Shown here: piece by piece, positions 9,409 to 18,028 of the stretch | Numbering within the stretch: the first letter of the stretch is position 1 | Layout of the letters: every line of letters starts with the position of its first letter | Made by a program: the position numbers and the translations under genes | From: Actinomadura coerulea | GTDB lineage: Bacteria > Actinomycetota > Actinomycetes > Streptosporangiales > Streptosporangiaceae | Assembly: GCF_014208105.1 (NCBI RefSeq) | Contig: NZ_JACHMQ010000001.1 | Span: 558,001-622,000, forward strand | DNA length: 64,000 nt | Direction of reading: 5' to 3' | The notes under the pieces: model-generated | Told to the model about the DNA's origin: nothing | Seen by the model: only the letters and a program-made list of their open reading frames with translations | Databases searched by the model: none

Positions 9409-10644
9409 ATGAGCGACCGCAGCCTCGATCCGGCCGACCCGAACCTGACTGTCGGGCAGCGCATCCGGTACTACCGGCGCCGACGGGGCATGTCCCGGGA
9501 TGTTCTGGGCGGGCTCATCGGCCGGAACGGGCGATGGGTGAAGGCCGTCGAGCGCGGCGAGATCCTGCAGCCGAAACTCCCCACCCTGCTGAGCATCGCG
9601 GAGGCGCTCAAACTCCGCGACGTCGCCAGGCTCACGGGCGGCGACCCCGTTCCGATGAGCATGTTCCGCGGCCCCGGGCACCCCGCCCTGCCCGCCGTCC
9701 GGGACGCGATCAACGCCGTGTCCGCGTCGACGGCGGAGGCGCCCCCGCCGCTGGCGCACCTGCAAGCCCGGCTCGACGCCGCGTGGCGGGCCCGGCACGC
9801 GGCCCCCGATCACCGGACCGTCCTCGGGACGCTGCTCCCGGACATGATCCGGGACGCCAAGCGCGCCGTCCGCGCGTACGAGGGCGCCGACCGGCGGCGC
9901 GCCCTCGCGATACTCGCCGGGGTCTACAACCTCGCGCAGTTCTTCGTCGCCTACCAACCGTCCGCCGATCTCCTCTGGAGAATCGTCGAGCGGTCCATCA
10001 TGGCGGCCGAGGAGTCCGAGGACCCGCGCGCGTTCGGCAGCGCCGTCTGGCTCGCCGCGCAGGCGCACCGCGACGCCGGGGATTTCGACGCGGCAGAGGT
10101 CGTCAACCGCGAGGGCCTCGACGTGATCCGCCCGCATCTGGACGGCGCCGACGACGACCTGCGCGCCATCTGGGGTGCGCTGCATCATGAGGTCGCCTAC
10201 ACCGCGGCGCGCGCGGGCCAGTCCGGGACGGCATGGCGGTGGTGGGACCGCGCCGACCGCATCGCCCGATCCCTCCCGCCGGGCCATTTCGACCCGATGA
10301 CGTCGTTCTCGCGGGTCATCATGGACGCCCACAGCGTCACCATCGCCGTCGAGCTCCGGCAAGGCGGCGAGGCGCGCAAGCAGGCGCGGCGGGCCGAGCG
10401 CGCGGCCATCCCGTCGCAACCGCGACTAGGGCGGCACCTGATCGAGGTGGCGCGCGCATGGCAGCTGGCGGACGGCCCGGCCGCCGCTCTCGGTGCCCTG
10501 GGCAGGGCCTACACGGCGGCGCCGGAAACGATCCGCTACAACGGATACGCGCGGCGTATGACGCTGGAGTTCGCCAAGGAGGGTTCGCCGCAGACTCGCC
10601 AAGGTGCGCGAAATCTCGCCGACCGGATCGGCCTGCTCGTCTGA
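9409..10644 (+). CDS. XRE-family regulator with TPR-like C-terminal region
   Basis: 411 residues. The N-terminal 70 residues form a Cro/C1-type helix-turn-helix (VGQRIRYYRRRRGMSRDVLG, then GRWVKAVERGE and LLSIAEALKL). The rest is a long alpha-helical, Ala-rich region resembling the TPR ligand or peptide-sensing half of actinomycete XRE regulators, for example VWLAAQAHRDAGDFDAAEVV. Such proteins bind DNA and often respond to a peptide or small molecule. AGGAAGG lies about nine bases upstream of the ATG. The next gene, 57 bp downstream on the same strand, encodes an orphan and may be its partner or target. Confidence 0.82.
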   Translation: MSDRSLDPADPNLTVGQRIRYYRRRRGMSRDVLGGLIGRNGRWVKAVERGEILQPKLPTLLSIAEALKLRDVARLTGGDPVPMSMFRGPGHPALPAVRDAINAVSASTAEAPPPLAHLQARLDAAWRARHAAPDHRTVLGTLLPDMIRDAKRAVRAYEGADRRRALAILAGVYNLAQFFVAYQPSADLLWRIVERSIMAAEESEDPRAFGSAVWLAAQAHRDAGDFDAAEVVNREGLDVIRPHLDGADDDLRAIWGALHHEVAYTAARAGQSGTAWRWWDRADRIARSLPPGHFDPMTSFSRVIMDAHSVTIAVELRQGGEARKQARRAERAAIPSQPRLGRHLIEVARAWQLADGPAAALGALGRAYTAAPETIRYNGYARRMTLEFAKEGSPQTRQGARNLADRIGLLV

Positions 10645-10701
10645 GGCAGGGGACAGGAATCCTGTCCGTTCGGGACACCGCACCCAGCGATCCTGCGATG
10701 C

Positions 10702-11379
10702 ATGACTCACTCGAAAGCGCTGATCCCGGAGGATTCCGAGGGGCGGCTTGCCGCGCTGCGCGCGGAGTTCCCCGCCTGGACGATCGAATGCGCCGACACC
10801 TCGCCCCTCTACCGCGCCGTCCGGTCGAGCGGTGAGGGAGAGCGTCTCGGCGCGGGCTCGTACTCCGCTCTGCGGCGGCTGCTGTACGAGGCCGACACGG
10901 CCGACTGCGAGCGCGCCTTACTGGCGCTGAGCAAGGAGCTTAGGGCGCGCGGCGCCTCGGCCATCCGGCACAGCGCCAGCATCGTCACAAGGACCCGGAC
11001 CGGGACCGCCCGGACGGTCGGCGCGTCCCGCAGGCGCTTCATCTGGGATTCGGGCCTCGACCTCGGCCCTCTCGACGCCGTGGACGAGGTCGCCGTGAAG
11101 ATCGTGCGGCTGCTCGGCCTGGGGTTGCACCCGCAGCTCGCCGCGCTGGCCCGGCGCATGGGTGTGCGCGGCTACCGCGTGGACATCGGCGCCCCCGAGA
11201 TCACCGTGACCGCCGACGGCGGCGGGACGCCGCGCGCCGTGCGGATCACCTGTGAGGCGCGGCCCACCGACGAGGACCGCGACTGGTTCTGGACGCACTG
11301 GGGCGACCCGATCGCCGAGGCCATGGACATCACCGGCGCGGAGGTCGTGCTCGTCGGTCTCCTGACGGCCCGGCGATGA
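10702..11379 (+). CDS. Orphan protein following the XRE regulator
   Basis: 225 residues, unrecognised. It looks like two parts: an N-terminal module of about 75 residues (LRAEFPAWTIECADTSPLYR through an Ala/Leu-rich helix) and a C-terminal alpha/beta module of about 100 residues ending DWFWTHWGDPIAEAMDITGA, separated by a Thr/Arg-rich linker near residues 90-105. No signal peptide or membrane segment is seen. It is probably co-transcribed with the XRE gene. A decayed copy of its last roughly 25 codons is found 1.3 kb downstream (12653-12728), so this gene took part in a duplication. Confidence 0.65.
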   Translation: MTHSKALIPEDSEGRLAALRAEFPAWTIECADTSPLYRAVRSSGEGERLGAGSYSALRRLLYEADTADCERALLALSKELRARGASAIRHSASIVTRTRTGTARTVGASRRRFIWDSGLDLGPLDAVDEVAVKIVRLLGLGLHPQLAALARRMGVRGYRVDIGAPEITVTADGGGTPRAVRITCEARPTDEDRDWFWTHWGDPIAEAMDITGAEVVLVGLLTARR

Positions 11380-11421
11380 GCCGGAACCGGTCCGGGGCAC
11401 GTACGCCTGGCCCGCCACCGG

Positions 11422-11811
11422 TCAGGAGGGGGCCTGGTCCTCGTCGGCGAGGCGGACGATGTGCGGGATGCCGACCGGGTTGCTGATCCAGTGGGCGTCC
11501 ATGCCGGCGGGGAACGGCTCCAGCTCGTCCTGGACGGCGACACCGTGCGCGGCCAGGTGCCTGGTCGCGGCGTCCACGTCATCGGTGAAAAGCTCAAGCC
11601 ACAGGTCGGCCCGCGCGTAGTTGTCGACGCGGTCGAACCACAGCGTCACCGGGCCGAGCTGCACCTTGGCGCACTGGTCCACGACGCCTCCGCTGTTCTC
11701 GTCGGTGACCTCCATACCCAGGACGTCGCGGTAGAAGGCGACGGTGCGGTCGAACTGCGCCTTGGGCAGCTTCATGGCGATGTTGTGGCCGCCGCGGAAT
11801 GTCGGACTCAT
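11422..11811 (-). CDS. VOC (glyoxalase/bleomycin-resistance) family protein
   Basis: 129 residues with a beta-alpha-beta-beta-beta layout. It opens with a FDRTVAFYRDVLGMEV helix-strand and ends with WISNPVGIPHIVRLAD. VOC proteins bind a metal and act on or sequester small molecules; the ligand here is not predictable. Its ATG overlaps the stop of the ArsR gene (11808-11811), so the two are translationally coupled as the last two genes of an SRPBCC-ArsR-VOC operon on the minus strand. Confidence 0.84.
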   Translation of the reverse strand: MSPTFRGGHNIAMKLPKAQFDRTVAFYRDVLGMEVTDENSGGVVDQCAKVQLGPVTLWFDRVDNYARADLWLELFTDDVDAATRHLAAHGVAVQDELEPFPAGMDAHWISNPVGIPHIVRLADEDQAPS

Positions 11812-12161
11812 ATGTCGTTCCCCCTGTTGCGTTCGAGATGGTCGTGCAGTGCGCTGAGGTGGCCGTCCCAGTCGCGCGCCAGCGCGGCGAGGAACGACTG
11901 GGCCACGGCCACCGGTCCGGTCTGCAGCCGGTAGCGGATCCGGCGCCGCTCCCCGGCCTCCGCCCGGACCAGTCCGGCATCGGACAGCAGGCCGAGGTGC
12001 TTGGCGATCGCCTGGCGCGAGATGGGGAGCCGGGCGGCCAGGTCGGTCGCGGTCGCCGGGCCGCGCGCCGCGAGCTCGGCGAGGATGCCCCGCCGGGTCG
12101 GGTCGGCCAGCGCGGTGAAGACCGCCTGGGCGACGGGTTCGGCCTGGTCAGGGTGCGGCAT
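11808..12161 (-). CDS. ArsR-family winged-helix repressor
   Basis: 117 residues. The core is typical of the ArsR type that partners SRPBCC proteins: ALADPTRRGILAELAARGPAT, then LPISRQAIAKHLGLLSDAGL as the recognition helix region, and RRRIRYRL as the wing. No metal-binding Cys motif (such as ELCVCDL) is present, so it probably senses something other than metals. It overlaps the upstream SRPBCC gene by 14 bp and the downstream VOC gene by 4 bp. Palindromes just ahead of the operon (12591-12639) are likely its operators. Confidence 0.88.
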   Translation of the reverse strand: MPHPDQAEPVAQAVFTALADPTRRGILAELAARGPATATDLAARLPISRQAIAKHLGLLSDAGLVRAEAGERRRIRYRLQTGPVAVAQSFLAALARDWDGHLSALHDHLERNRGNDI

Positions 12162-12582
12162 CGAGGTACCCGGCCAGCTCGGCCAGCTCCATCCGCCACC
12201 CGTGGGCGTTGCTCTCGTAGGCGCCGGCCAGTTGGTCCGGCAGCTGGGCGAAGCCGCTCTCCACGACCGTCACTCGGGTGCCCGATCCGGTCGGCTCCAA
12301 TGTGAACTCCACGTAGGTGCGCCGCGGATCGCCCGCCGGCAGCCCTTCGATCGCCCACGTGTAGGCGAACCGGCGGGGCGGCTCGACGACCTGGATCCAG
12401 AGGGTGAACTCGCCCTGGCCGTCCCACCGCACCCGGGCCTCGCCACCGGGCCGCAGGTCGTCGATCTCCGCGTGGGAGCCGAACCAGCCGCCGAGCCCTT
12501 CGGCGGTGGTCAACGCCGCCCACACCCGCTCGGGCGGGTGGGCGAGTTCGAGCGTCCGCTCGATGCGATCCGGGACGGGCAC
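12148..12582 (-). CDS. SRPBCC (START-like, AHSA1) domain protein
   Basis: 144 residues with the START-like signature order: IERTLELAHPPERVWAALTT at the start, GLGGWFG, then a middle beta-sheet and a long C-terminal helix (ESNAHGWRMELAELAGYL). The domain makes a hydrophobic pocket for a small ligand. I chose the GTG at 12582 because AGGGGG lies five bases upstream and because the fold begins right there; the frame is open a further 54 codons through the operator region, which is not coding. First gene of the SRPBCC-ArsR-VOC operon. Confidence 0.83.
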   Translation of the reverse strand: MPVPDRIERTLELAHPPERVWAALTTAEGLGGWFGSHAEIDDLRPGGEARVRWDGQGEFTLWIQVVEPPRRFAYTWAIEGLPAGDPRRTYVEFTLEPTGSGTRVTVVESGFAQLPDQLAGAYESNAHGWRMELAELAGYLDAAP

Positions 12583-12590
12583 GGCACCCC

Positions 12591-12639
12591 CTATGGCAAC
12601 TAATCGGTTGCCATAGAAGCTATCACAACCGACAGGTTG
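12591..12639 (-). promoter_or_regulatory. Paired palindromes, probable ArsR operator
   Basis: Two inverted repeats sit right upstream of the operon start. One has 10-bp arms CTATGGCAAC/GTTGCCATAG around 6 bases (12591-12616). The other has arms CAACC/GGTTG around 4 bases (12626-12639). Both share the CAACC...GGTTG core, as expected of two sites for one dimeric regulator. Autoregulation by the ArsR protein is inferred. Confidence 0.6.
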
Positions 12640-12652
12640 CGATACTTTCCAT

Positions 12653-12728
12653 CGCGATCGGTTATGGACGCACCGGGGCGACCCGATCGCCGAGGCCATG
12701 GAAACACCGGCGCGGAGGTCGGGCTCGT
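12653..12728 (+). pseudogene. Decayed copy of the 3' end of the orphan gene at 10702
   Basis: About 75 bases match 11278-11353 at roughly 90 percent, including the stretch ggggcgacccgatcgccgag. The copy has a 1-base deletion in the ATGGACATCACC region that breaks the frame, and it has no start. It is in the same orientation as the parent gene. The two copies flank the SRPBCC-ArsR-VOC operon as imperfect direct repeats. Confidence 0.7.
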
Positions 12729-12758
12729 CGCTCGCGTGGAGCAAGGGCCGAAACAGGC

Positions 12759-12794
12759 GAGGCGCGCTGTCGGATCACTCCGTCAGCGCGCCTC
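12759..12794 (-). terminator. Hairpin downstream of glnA
   Basis: 11-bp stem GAGGCGCGCTG/CAGCGCGCCTC with a further inner CGGA/TCCG pairing, starting 7 bases past the glnA stop. No T tract, which is common for actinomycete terminators. Confidence 0.65.
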
Positions 12795-12800
12795 CGCGGC

Positions 12801-14225
12801 CTAGATGTCGTAGTACAGCTCGAACTCGTGGGGGTGGGGGCGGAGGCGGATGGGGTCGATCTCGAACTCGTTCTTCATCGAGATGTAGGTCTCGATGAGG
12901 TCCGGGGTGAAGACGCCGCCTTCCAGCAGGTAGTCGTGGTCGGCCTCCAGGGCGGTGAGGACCTCGGGGAGGCTGCCGGGGACCTGCGGGATGGCGCGGG
13001 CCTCCTCGGGCGGCAGCTCGTAGAGGTCCTTGTCGACCGGCTCCGGGGGCTCGATCTTGTTCTTGATGCCGTCCAGGCCGGCCATCAGCATCGCGGAGAA
13101 GGCCAGGTAGGGATTGCAGGCCGGGTCCGGGACGCGGAACTCGATGCGCTTGGCCTTCGGGTTCGAGCCGGTGATCGGGACGCGGATGCAGGCGGAGCGG
13201 TTGCGCTGGGAGTAGACCAGGTTGACCGGGGCCTCGTAGCCGGGGACGAGGCGGTGGTAGCTGTTCACCGTGGGGTTGCTGAACGCCAGCAGGGACGGGG
13301 CGTGCCGGAGCAGGCCGCCGATGTAGTAGCGGGCGTTGTCCGACAAGCCCGCGTAGCCGACCTCGTCGTAGAAGAGGGGCGAGCCGTCCTTCCAGAGGGA
13401 CTGGTGGCAGTGCATGCCCGACCCGTTGTCACCGAAGATCGGCTTCGGCATGAACGTGACGGTCTTGCCCGCGGCGCGCGCGACGTTCTTCACGATGTAC
13501 TTGTAGAGCATCAGGTTGTCGGCCGTCTTCAGCAGCGTGTCGAAGCGGAAGTCGATCTCGGCCTGGCCGGCGGTGCCGACCTCGTGGTGCTGCATCTCGA
13601 CGTGGATGCCCGACTCGATGAGCTGGGCCACCATCTCCGAGCGCAGGTCGGTGTAGTGGTCCATCGGCGGGACGGGGAAGTAGCCGCCCTTGTAGGGGGG
13701 CTTGGCGCCGAGGTTGCCGCCGGGCTCCTCGCGGCCGGTGTTCCAGGCGCCCTCGATCGAGTCGAGGTAGTAGTAGCCGGCGTTCTGCTTCGTCTCGAAG
13801 CGGACGTCGTCGAAGATGTAGAACTCGGCCTCGGGCCCGAAGAAGCAGGTGTCGGCGATGCCGGTGCCGCGCAGGTAGTCCTGGGCCTTGCGCGCGATGT
13901 TGCGCGGGTCGCGGCTGTAGGGCTCGCCCGTCAGCGGGTCGTGCACGAAGAAGTTCAGGATCAGCGTCTTGTGCTGGCGGAAGGGGTCCAGGACGGCGGT
14001 GGCCGGGTCCGGCAGCAGGAGCATGTCGGACTCGTGGATCTCCTGGAAACCGCGGACCGACGACCCGTCGAACATCAGCCCGTCGGTGAAGACGTTCTCG
14101 CCGAAGCTCTCGACGGGGAAGGTGAAGTGCTGCATCTTGCCCGGCAGGTCCACGAACCGGCAGTCGACGAATCGAACACCTTCGTTCCTGATGTAGCTCA
14201 GGACCTCTTCGGCGCTGCTGAACAT
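12801..14225 (-). CDS. glnA: Type I glutamine synthetase
   Basis: Condenses glutamate and ammonia to glutamine with ATP, in the cytoplasm, as a dodecamer. At 474 residues it matches GSI-beta. Seen: DGSSVRGF and [12 protein letters not shown] in the N-terminal half, HCHQS and the NRSACIRVP arginine region, and the adenylylation site [16 protein letters not shown] with Tyr near residue 405, the target of GlnE encoded at the start of this window. GAGGAGG lies five bases upstream of the ATG. A GlnR box lies 50-87 bp upstream and a hairpin follows the stop, so the gene is monocistronic and nitrogen-regulated at both transcription and protein level. Confidence 0.97.
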   Translation of the reverse strand: MFSSAEEVLSYIRNEGVRFVDCRFVDLPGKMQHFTFPVESFGENVFTDGLMFDGSSVRGFQEIHESDMLLLPDPATAVLDPFRQHKTLILNFFVHDPLTGEPYSRDPRNIARKAQDYLRGTGIADTCFFGPEAEFYIFDDVRFETKQNAGYYYLDSIEGAWNTGREEPGGNLGAKPPYKGGYFPVPPMDHYTDLRSEMVAQLIESGIHVEMQHHEVGTAGQAEIDFRFDTLLKTADNLMLYKYIVKNVARAAGKTVTFMPKPIFGDNGSGMHCHQSLWKDGSPLFYDEVGYAGLSDNARYYIGGLLRHAPSLLAFSNPTVNSYHRLVPGYEAPVNLVYSQRNRSACIRVPITGSNPKAKRIEFRVPDPACNPYLAFSAMLMAGLDGIKNKIEPPEPVDKDLYELPPEEARAIPQVPGSLPEVLTALEADHDYLLEGGVFTPDLIETYISMKNEFEIDPIRLRPHPHEFELYYDI

Positions 14226-14274
14226 CCAGCCTCCTCAGGGCGGTTCTCGGCTTCCACGACGCTATGTCCGCGCC

Positions 14275-14312
14275 GTTTCCCGACCATGTCTCATGTGTTT
14301 CCAGTGTGTTAC
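14275..14312 (-). promoter_or_regulatory. GlnR box of glnA
   Basis: On the minus strand the order is GTAAC-n6-GAAAC-n6-GACAT-n6-GAAAC, exactly the spacing of the actinomycete GlnR consensus (gTnAc-n6-GaAAc, twice). Three of the four half-sites are perfect and the third is weak. It ends 50 bp before the glnA ATG. Confidence 0.82.
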
Positions 14313-14379
14313 GGGTCACTTCGGGCCTCCCCTCCGGAGCCGCGTCCGAACCTTCGGAAGGACGGGATAGCGTAGGGGC

Positions 14380-14856
14380 ATGAGCGGTGGTAAGGCGGCC
14401 GGGCCGCGGTGGACGCAGACATGGCTCGGCGGGGCGCGCTCGGCCGGGGCCGACCTCGGCGAGCCCGGCAAGCGGATCGGCCTGCCCGAGAGCGGCAGCG
14501 GCTCCGTCGCGCCCTACGGCCGCCGGCTCCTCGCCCTGTTCGTCGACTGGGGCCTGTCGATGCTGGTGGCGAGCCTGCTCGCGCGCTCGTTCGGGTGGGA
14601 GCCCGCCGAGCGCAGCAGCTGGACGCTGCTCATCTTCGGCCTCCAGGCATGGGTGCTCACCGCGTTCCTCGGCACGACGATCGGCAAGCGGCTGTGCGGC
14701 ATCCGGGTGGTCCGGCTGGACGGCCGCCCCGTCGGCCTCGGCTGGGCCCTCGCGAGGACGCTGCTTCTCCTCCTGGTCATTCCCGCGCTTATCTGGGACC
14801 GTGACTACCGGGGCATGCACGACCGGGCGAGCAACACGGTCGTCGTCTCCAATTAG
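14380..14856 (+). CDS. RDD-family membrane protein
   Basis: 158 residues with two or three hydrophobic helices in an RDD arrangement: YGRRLLALFVDWGLS (R and D of the first helix), then GTTIGKRLCGIRVVRLDG, and a C-terminal RTLLLLLVIPALIWDRDYRG. It corresponds by position to the small gene beside glnA1 in mycobacteria (Rv2219A). Function unknown; RDD proteins may be transporters. AGGGG precedes the ATG. It is divergent from glnA and shares a terminator with the convergent DUF4191 gene. Confidence 0.85.
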   Translation: MSGGKAAGPRWTQTWLGGARSAGADLGEPGKRIGLPESGSGSVAPYGRRLLALFVDWGLSMLVASLLARSFGWEPAERSSWTLLIFGLQAWVLTAFLGTTIGKRLCGIRVVRLDGRPVGLGWALARTLLLLLVIPALIWDRDYRGMHDRASNTVVVSN

Positions 14857-14885
14857 GCGGACGGAAAAGCCGGCCCGGAAACGAG

Positions 14886-14912
14886 AAAGCGCCCCCGAAG
14901 GGGCGCTTTTTT
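14886..14912. terminator. Bidirectional terminator between RDD and DUF4191 genes
   Basis: 10-bp stem AAAGCGCCCC/GGGGCGCTTT with a 4-base loop. T runs on the plus side (TTTTTT) and A runs mirrored on the other side make it work for both convergent genes. Confidence 0.88.
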
Positions 14913-14921
14913 CGTTGGGCG

Positions 14922-15617
14922 TCAGCGCAGTTTGGGCTTCGGGCCCTTCGGCATCTTCGCGCCCCTGGGCATCGGGCCCTTCGGCATCTGCATCGAGCGG
15001 GGGAGCGCCTGGAGGCGGTCGTTCAGCTCGGCGACCTGGCCCTTGGTGAGGTTGCGGGGAAGCTTCATCAGGTGCCGCTGGAGCTTGTCGACCGGGACCT
15101 GGCCCTCGTCGTCGCCGACCTGCACGTCGTAGATCGGCACCTGCTGGGCGGCGCGGGAGATGCGCTTCTTCTCCGCGCCGAGCAGCGGGCCGACGCGGCT
15201 GCGCGGGCCCTCCGAGACGAGCACCACGCCCGGGCGCCCCACCGCGCGGTGCACCATGTCGAGGTTGCGGTTGCCGCTGACCGCCTCGGTCACCGACCAG
15301 TTTCCGCGCATGTTCTTCAGGATCGCGGCGGCGGCGCCGGGCTGCCCGGCGATCACCTTGTACTGCGCGCGCTGCGCCAGCTGCCCGAAGACGATCATGC
15401 CGACGGCGAACGCGGCGAGGATGCCCAGCGGGATGAAGAACCACAGCTGGCCGATGAGCAGCCCGATGAGGATGACGACGACCAGCGCCCCGATCGCGGA
15501 GGCGAACACGATCGGCAGGGCCTTCGGGTCGGCCTGGCGGAGCACCTGGGCGACCATGCGGATCTGCTTGAGGCGCCCTGGACTCTCCTGGGCCCCGTCC
15601 GTGGGCTTTTTCGACAT
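14922..15617 (-). CDS. DUF4191 membrane protein (Rv2219-like)
   Basis: 231 residues. Two adjacent hydrophobic segments near residues 33-80 (ALPIVFASAIGALVVVILIG and LWFFIPLGILAAFAVGMIVF) are followed by a soluble domain of about 150 residues and a repetitive basic C-terminus (MPKGPMPRGAKMPKGPKPK). This is the conserved gene next to lipA across Actinobacteria; function unknown. It lies 47 bp downstream of lipA in the same direction, so co-transcription is likely. I start it at the ATG at 15617; the open frame upstream runs antisense-like through lipA and is not coding. Confidence 0.87.
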   Translation of the reverse strand: MSKKPTDGAQESPGRLKQIRMVAQVLRQADPKALPIVFASAIGALVVVILIGLLIGQLWFFIPLGILAAFAVGMIVFGQLAQRAQYKVIAGQPGAAAAILKNMRGNWSVTEAVSGNRNLDMVHRAVGRPGVVLVSEGPRSRVGPLLGAEKKRISRAAQQVPIYDVQVGDDEGQVPVDKLQRHLMKLPRNLTKGQVAELNDRLQALPRSMQMPKGPMPRGAKMPKGPKPKLR

Positions 15618-15664
15618 GCGTCCCAGGATAGTCCGGTCGGGCGGCCCTCCCGACAGCCAGGTCG

Positions 15665-16591
15665 TCAGCCGCGCGCGGAGACGGCCTGCTTGTAGAGGCG
15701 GCCGGCGCGGTAGCTGGAGCGCACCAGCGGCCCCGACATCACGCCCGCGAAGCCGATCTCCTCGGCCTCGGCCGACAGCTCGACGAACTCCTCCGGCTTG
15801 ACCCACCGCTCCACCGGGTGGTGCCGGGGGCTCGGCCGCAGGTACTGGGTGATCGTGATGAGCTCGCAGCCGGCCTCGTGCAGGTCGCGCAGCGCCTGCG
15901 AGACCTCCTCGCGGGTCTCGCCCATGCCGAGGATCAGGTTCGACTTGGTGACCAGGCCTTCCTCGCGCGCCCGGGTGATGACCTCCAGGGACCGCTCGTA
16001 GCGGAACCCGGGACGGATCCGCTTGAAGATCCGCGGGACGGTCTCCACGTTGTGCGCGAGCACCTCCGGCCGGGACGAGAACACCTCGGCGAGCTGCTCG
16101 GGGACGGCGTTGAAGTCGGGGATGAGCAGCTCGACGCCGCAGCCGGGGACCGCGGCGTGGATCCGCCGGACGGTCTCGGCGTACAGCCAGGCGCCGCCGT
16201 CCTCCAGGTCGTCGCGGGCGACGCCGGTGATGGTCGCGTACTTCAGCCCCATCGTGGCGACGGACTCGGCGACGCGGCGCGGCTCGTCGCGGTCGAGCGC
16301 GGCGGGCTTCCCGGTGTCGATCTGGCAGAAGTCGCAGCGCCGGGTGCACTGGTCGCCGCCGATGAGGAAGGTGGCCTCGCGGTCCTCCCAGCATTCGAAG
16401 ATGTTGGGACAGCCGGCCTCCTGGCACACCGTGTGCAGGCCCTCGGACTTCACCAGGCCGGTGAGCTCGCGGTACTGCGGGCCCATCTTCATCCGGGTCT
16501 TGATCCACTCGGGCTTGCGCTCGATCGGGGTCTGGCTGTTGCGCGCCTCGACGCGCAGGAGCTTGCGTCCCTCAGGTGTCACCGTCGTCAC
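15665..16591 (-). CDS. lipA: Lipoyl synthase (radical SAM)
   Basis: Inserts two sulfurs into the octanoyl chain carried on E2 and GcvH lysines. Seen: the auxiliary [4Fe-4S] cluster motif [12 protein letters not shown], the radical-SAM motif CTRRCDFC, and the C-terminal RSSYRAG motif whose Ser ligates the auxiliary cluster. The length of 308 residues is normal. It works with lipB at 17278, and its product modifies the E2 encoded at 19878. Cytoplasmic. First gene of a lipA-DUF4191 pair. Confidence 0.97.
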   Translation of the reverse strand: MTTVTPEGRKLLRVEARNSQTPIERKPEWIKTRMKMGPQYRELTGLVKSEGLHTVCQEAGCPNIFECWEDREATFLIGGDQCTRRCDFCQIDTGKPAALDRDEPRRVAESVATMGLKYATITGVARDDLEDGGAWLYAETVRRIHAAVPGCGVELLIPDFNAVPEQLAEVFSSRPEVLAHNVETVPRIFKRIRPGFRYERSLEVITRAREEGLVTKSNLILGMGETREEVSQALRDLHEAGCELITITQYLRPSPRHHPVERWVKPEEFVELSAEAEEIGFAGVMSGPLVRSSYRAGRLYKQAVSARG

Positions 16592-16795
16592 GGGTCCCAG
16601 GGTACGTCCCGATCAGCGGTACCGGCACACCGGCGGCCCGCCGCGGGAGCAGCATCGAAGCCGTATCGGACCGATCTCGAACGTATGACGGTACTCCGGC
16701 GGTGCGGCCGATTCGCGTGTTTCGGCCATCTCCGTCAATGGATCTCTCTAGGGTGACTCCCTGTCGTCACGCAACAGCTCAGCAGGAGGACCACC

Positions 16796-17296
16796 GTGGG
16801 TCTGGCAATGTCGTACCTCAGGGTGCCGCCCGTGCTGGAGGGAGAGGCCGACCCGGGCCGGATCGCGCGCCACGTCTTCGGCGACGCGAACTGGCGGCGG
16901 CGCGGCTCGGCCGTGCTGTTCGAGCTCGGCTGGGCGTGGCAGGCGATGCACTACCTCGTCACCGGCGACCCGTGGGAGGGCCGCCAGCCCGAGGCCGACG
17001 TCGTGTGCGGCGGCCGGCTGCTCACCGAGGACGGCGCCGACGAGCTCGGCATGGACGTCATCTACCTCGCCCCCGAGCGCGTCAAGCCCGCCGCCGACCA
17101 CCTGGCCGCGACGCCGTTCGCCGCGATCGCGGGACGCTACGACCCGCCCGCGATGGTCCGGGCGGGCGTCCAGGACGCGGGGAGGCTGGACGACGCCGCC
17201 CGCGAGCGGGTCTTCCAGCCCGCCTACGGGGGGCTGGGCGAGTTCTTCCGGCTCGCCGCGACCGAGGGCCAGGCCGTCTACAAGGTGATGGCCTGA
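16796..17296 (+). CDS. YfbM-family (DUF1877) protein
   Basis: 166 residues matching the DUF1877 pattern: an [10 protein letters not shown] start, [20 protein letters not shown] in the first third, and a late [19 protein letters not shown] helix. Function unknown in any organism I can name. The GTG at 16796 has AGGAGG six bases upstream and gives the family's usual N-terminus. It sits between lipA and lipB as an insertion in an otherwise conserved pair; its last 19 bases overlap the convergent 3' end of lipB. Confidence 0.82.
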   Translation: MGLAMSYLRVPPVLEGEADPGRIARHVFGDANWRRRGSAVLFELGWAWQAMHYLVTGDPWEGRQPEADVVCGGRLLTEDGADELGMDVIYLAPERVKPAADHLAATPFAAIAGRYDPPAMVRAGVQDAGRLDDAARERVFQPAYGGLGEFFRLAATEGQAVYKVMA

Positions 17297-17991
17297 CCGA
17301 GGATCCCGAGCTGCGCCGTGGTGCGGTGGAACGTCTCCGCCGCGCCCAGCGCCTCCGCCAGGTGCCGTTCCACGAGCGGGACGACCTCGGCGACCGTCAC
17401 CGCGCGGCCCAGCTCGCGGCTGAGGTTGGTCGACCCGACGTCGCGGATCCCGCAGGCGACGATCTTGTCGAACCAGCCCATGTCGTTGTCGCAGTTGAGC
17501 ATGAAGCCGTGCATCGCGACGCCGCGCGCCACCCGGATCCCGATCGAGCCGATCTTGCGGTCAGGGGTCCCGCGGACCCACAGTCCGCTGCGCCCCTCCA
17601 CCGTCGCCGTCTCCAGCCCGAGATCGGCGCAGACGTCCATCATCATCCGCTCCAGCAGCCGCACGTAGCCGACGACGTCCACCGGGTCGGGCAGCCGGAC
17701 GATCGGGTAGCCGGTGAGCTGCCCGGGGCCGTGCCAGGTGATCTTCCCGCCGCGGTCGACGTCCACGACCGGGGCGCCGGGGTCGCCGAACGGGCGGTCG
17801 AGCGCCTCCGTCCGCTTGCCCGCCGTGTAGACGGGCCGGTGCTCCAGCAGCAGGACGGTGTCGGGGATCGCGTCGTCCACCCGCAGCGCGTGGGTGCGCT
17901 TCTGCAGCTCCCACCCGTCCTCGTAGGGGACGGCGGCCGCGCCGAACCCCGCGTGCACCACGACCAGCTCGCGTACGTCCACATCGCTCAC
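17278..17991 (-). CDS. lipB: Octanoyl-ACP:protein octanoyltransferase
   Basis: Moves octanoate from acyl carrier protein to the lipoyl lysine of E2 and GcvH, the step before LipA. Seen: [18 protein letters not shown], then [18 protein letters not shown] with the catalytic Lys, and FDKIVACGI with the catalytic Cys. 237 residues is normal. The frame starts at GTG 17991; a second in-frame GTG at 17982 is possible. It overlaps the convergent YfbM gene by 19 bp. Confidence 0.95.
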   Translation of the reverse strand: MSDVDVRELVVVHAGFGAAAVPYEDGWELQKRTHALRVDDAIPDTVLLLEHRPVYTAGKRTEALDRPFGDPGAPVVDVDRGGKITWHGPGQLTGYPIVRLPDPVDVVGYVRLLERMMMDVCADLGLETATVEGRSGLWVRGTPDRKIGSIGIRVARGVAMHGFMLNCDNDMGWFDKIVACGIRDVGSTNLSRELGRAVTVAEVVPLVERHLAEALGAAETFHRTTAQLGILGQAITL

Positions 17992-18028
17992 ACGGGCCAG
18001 CTTATGCCGTGATCGCCCGGACCGCTCC

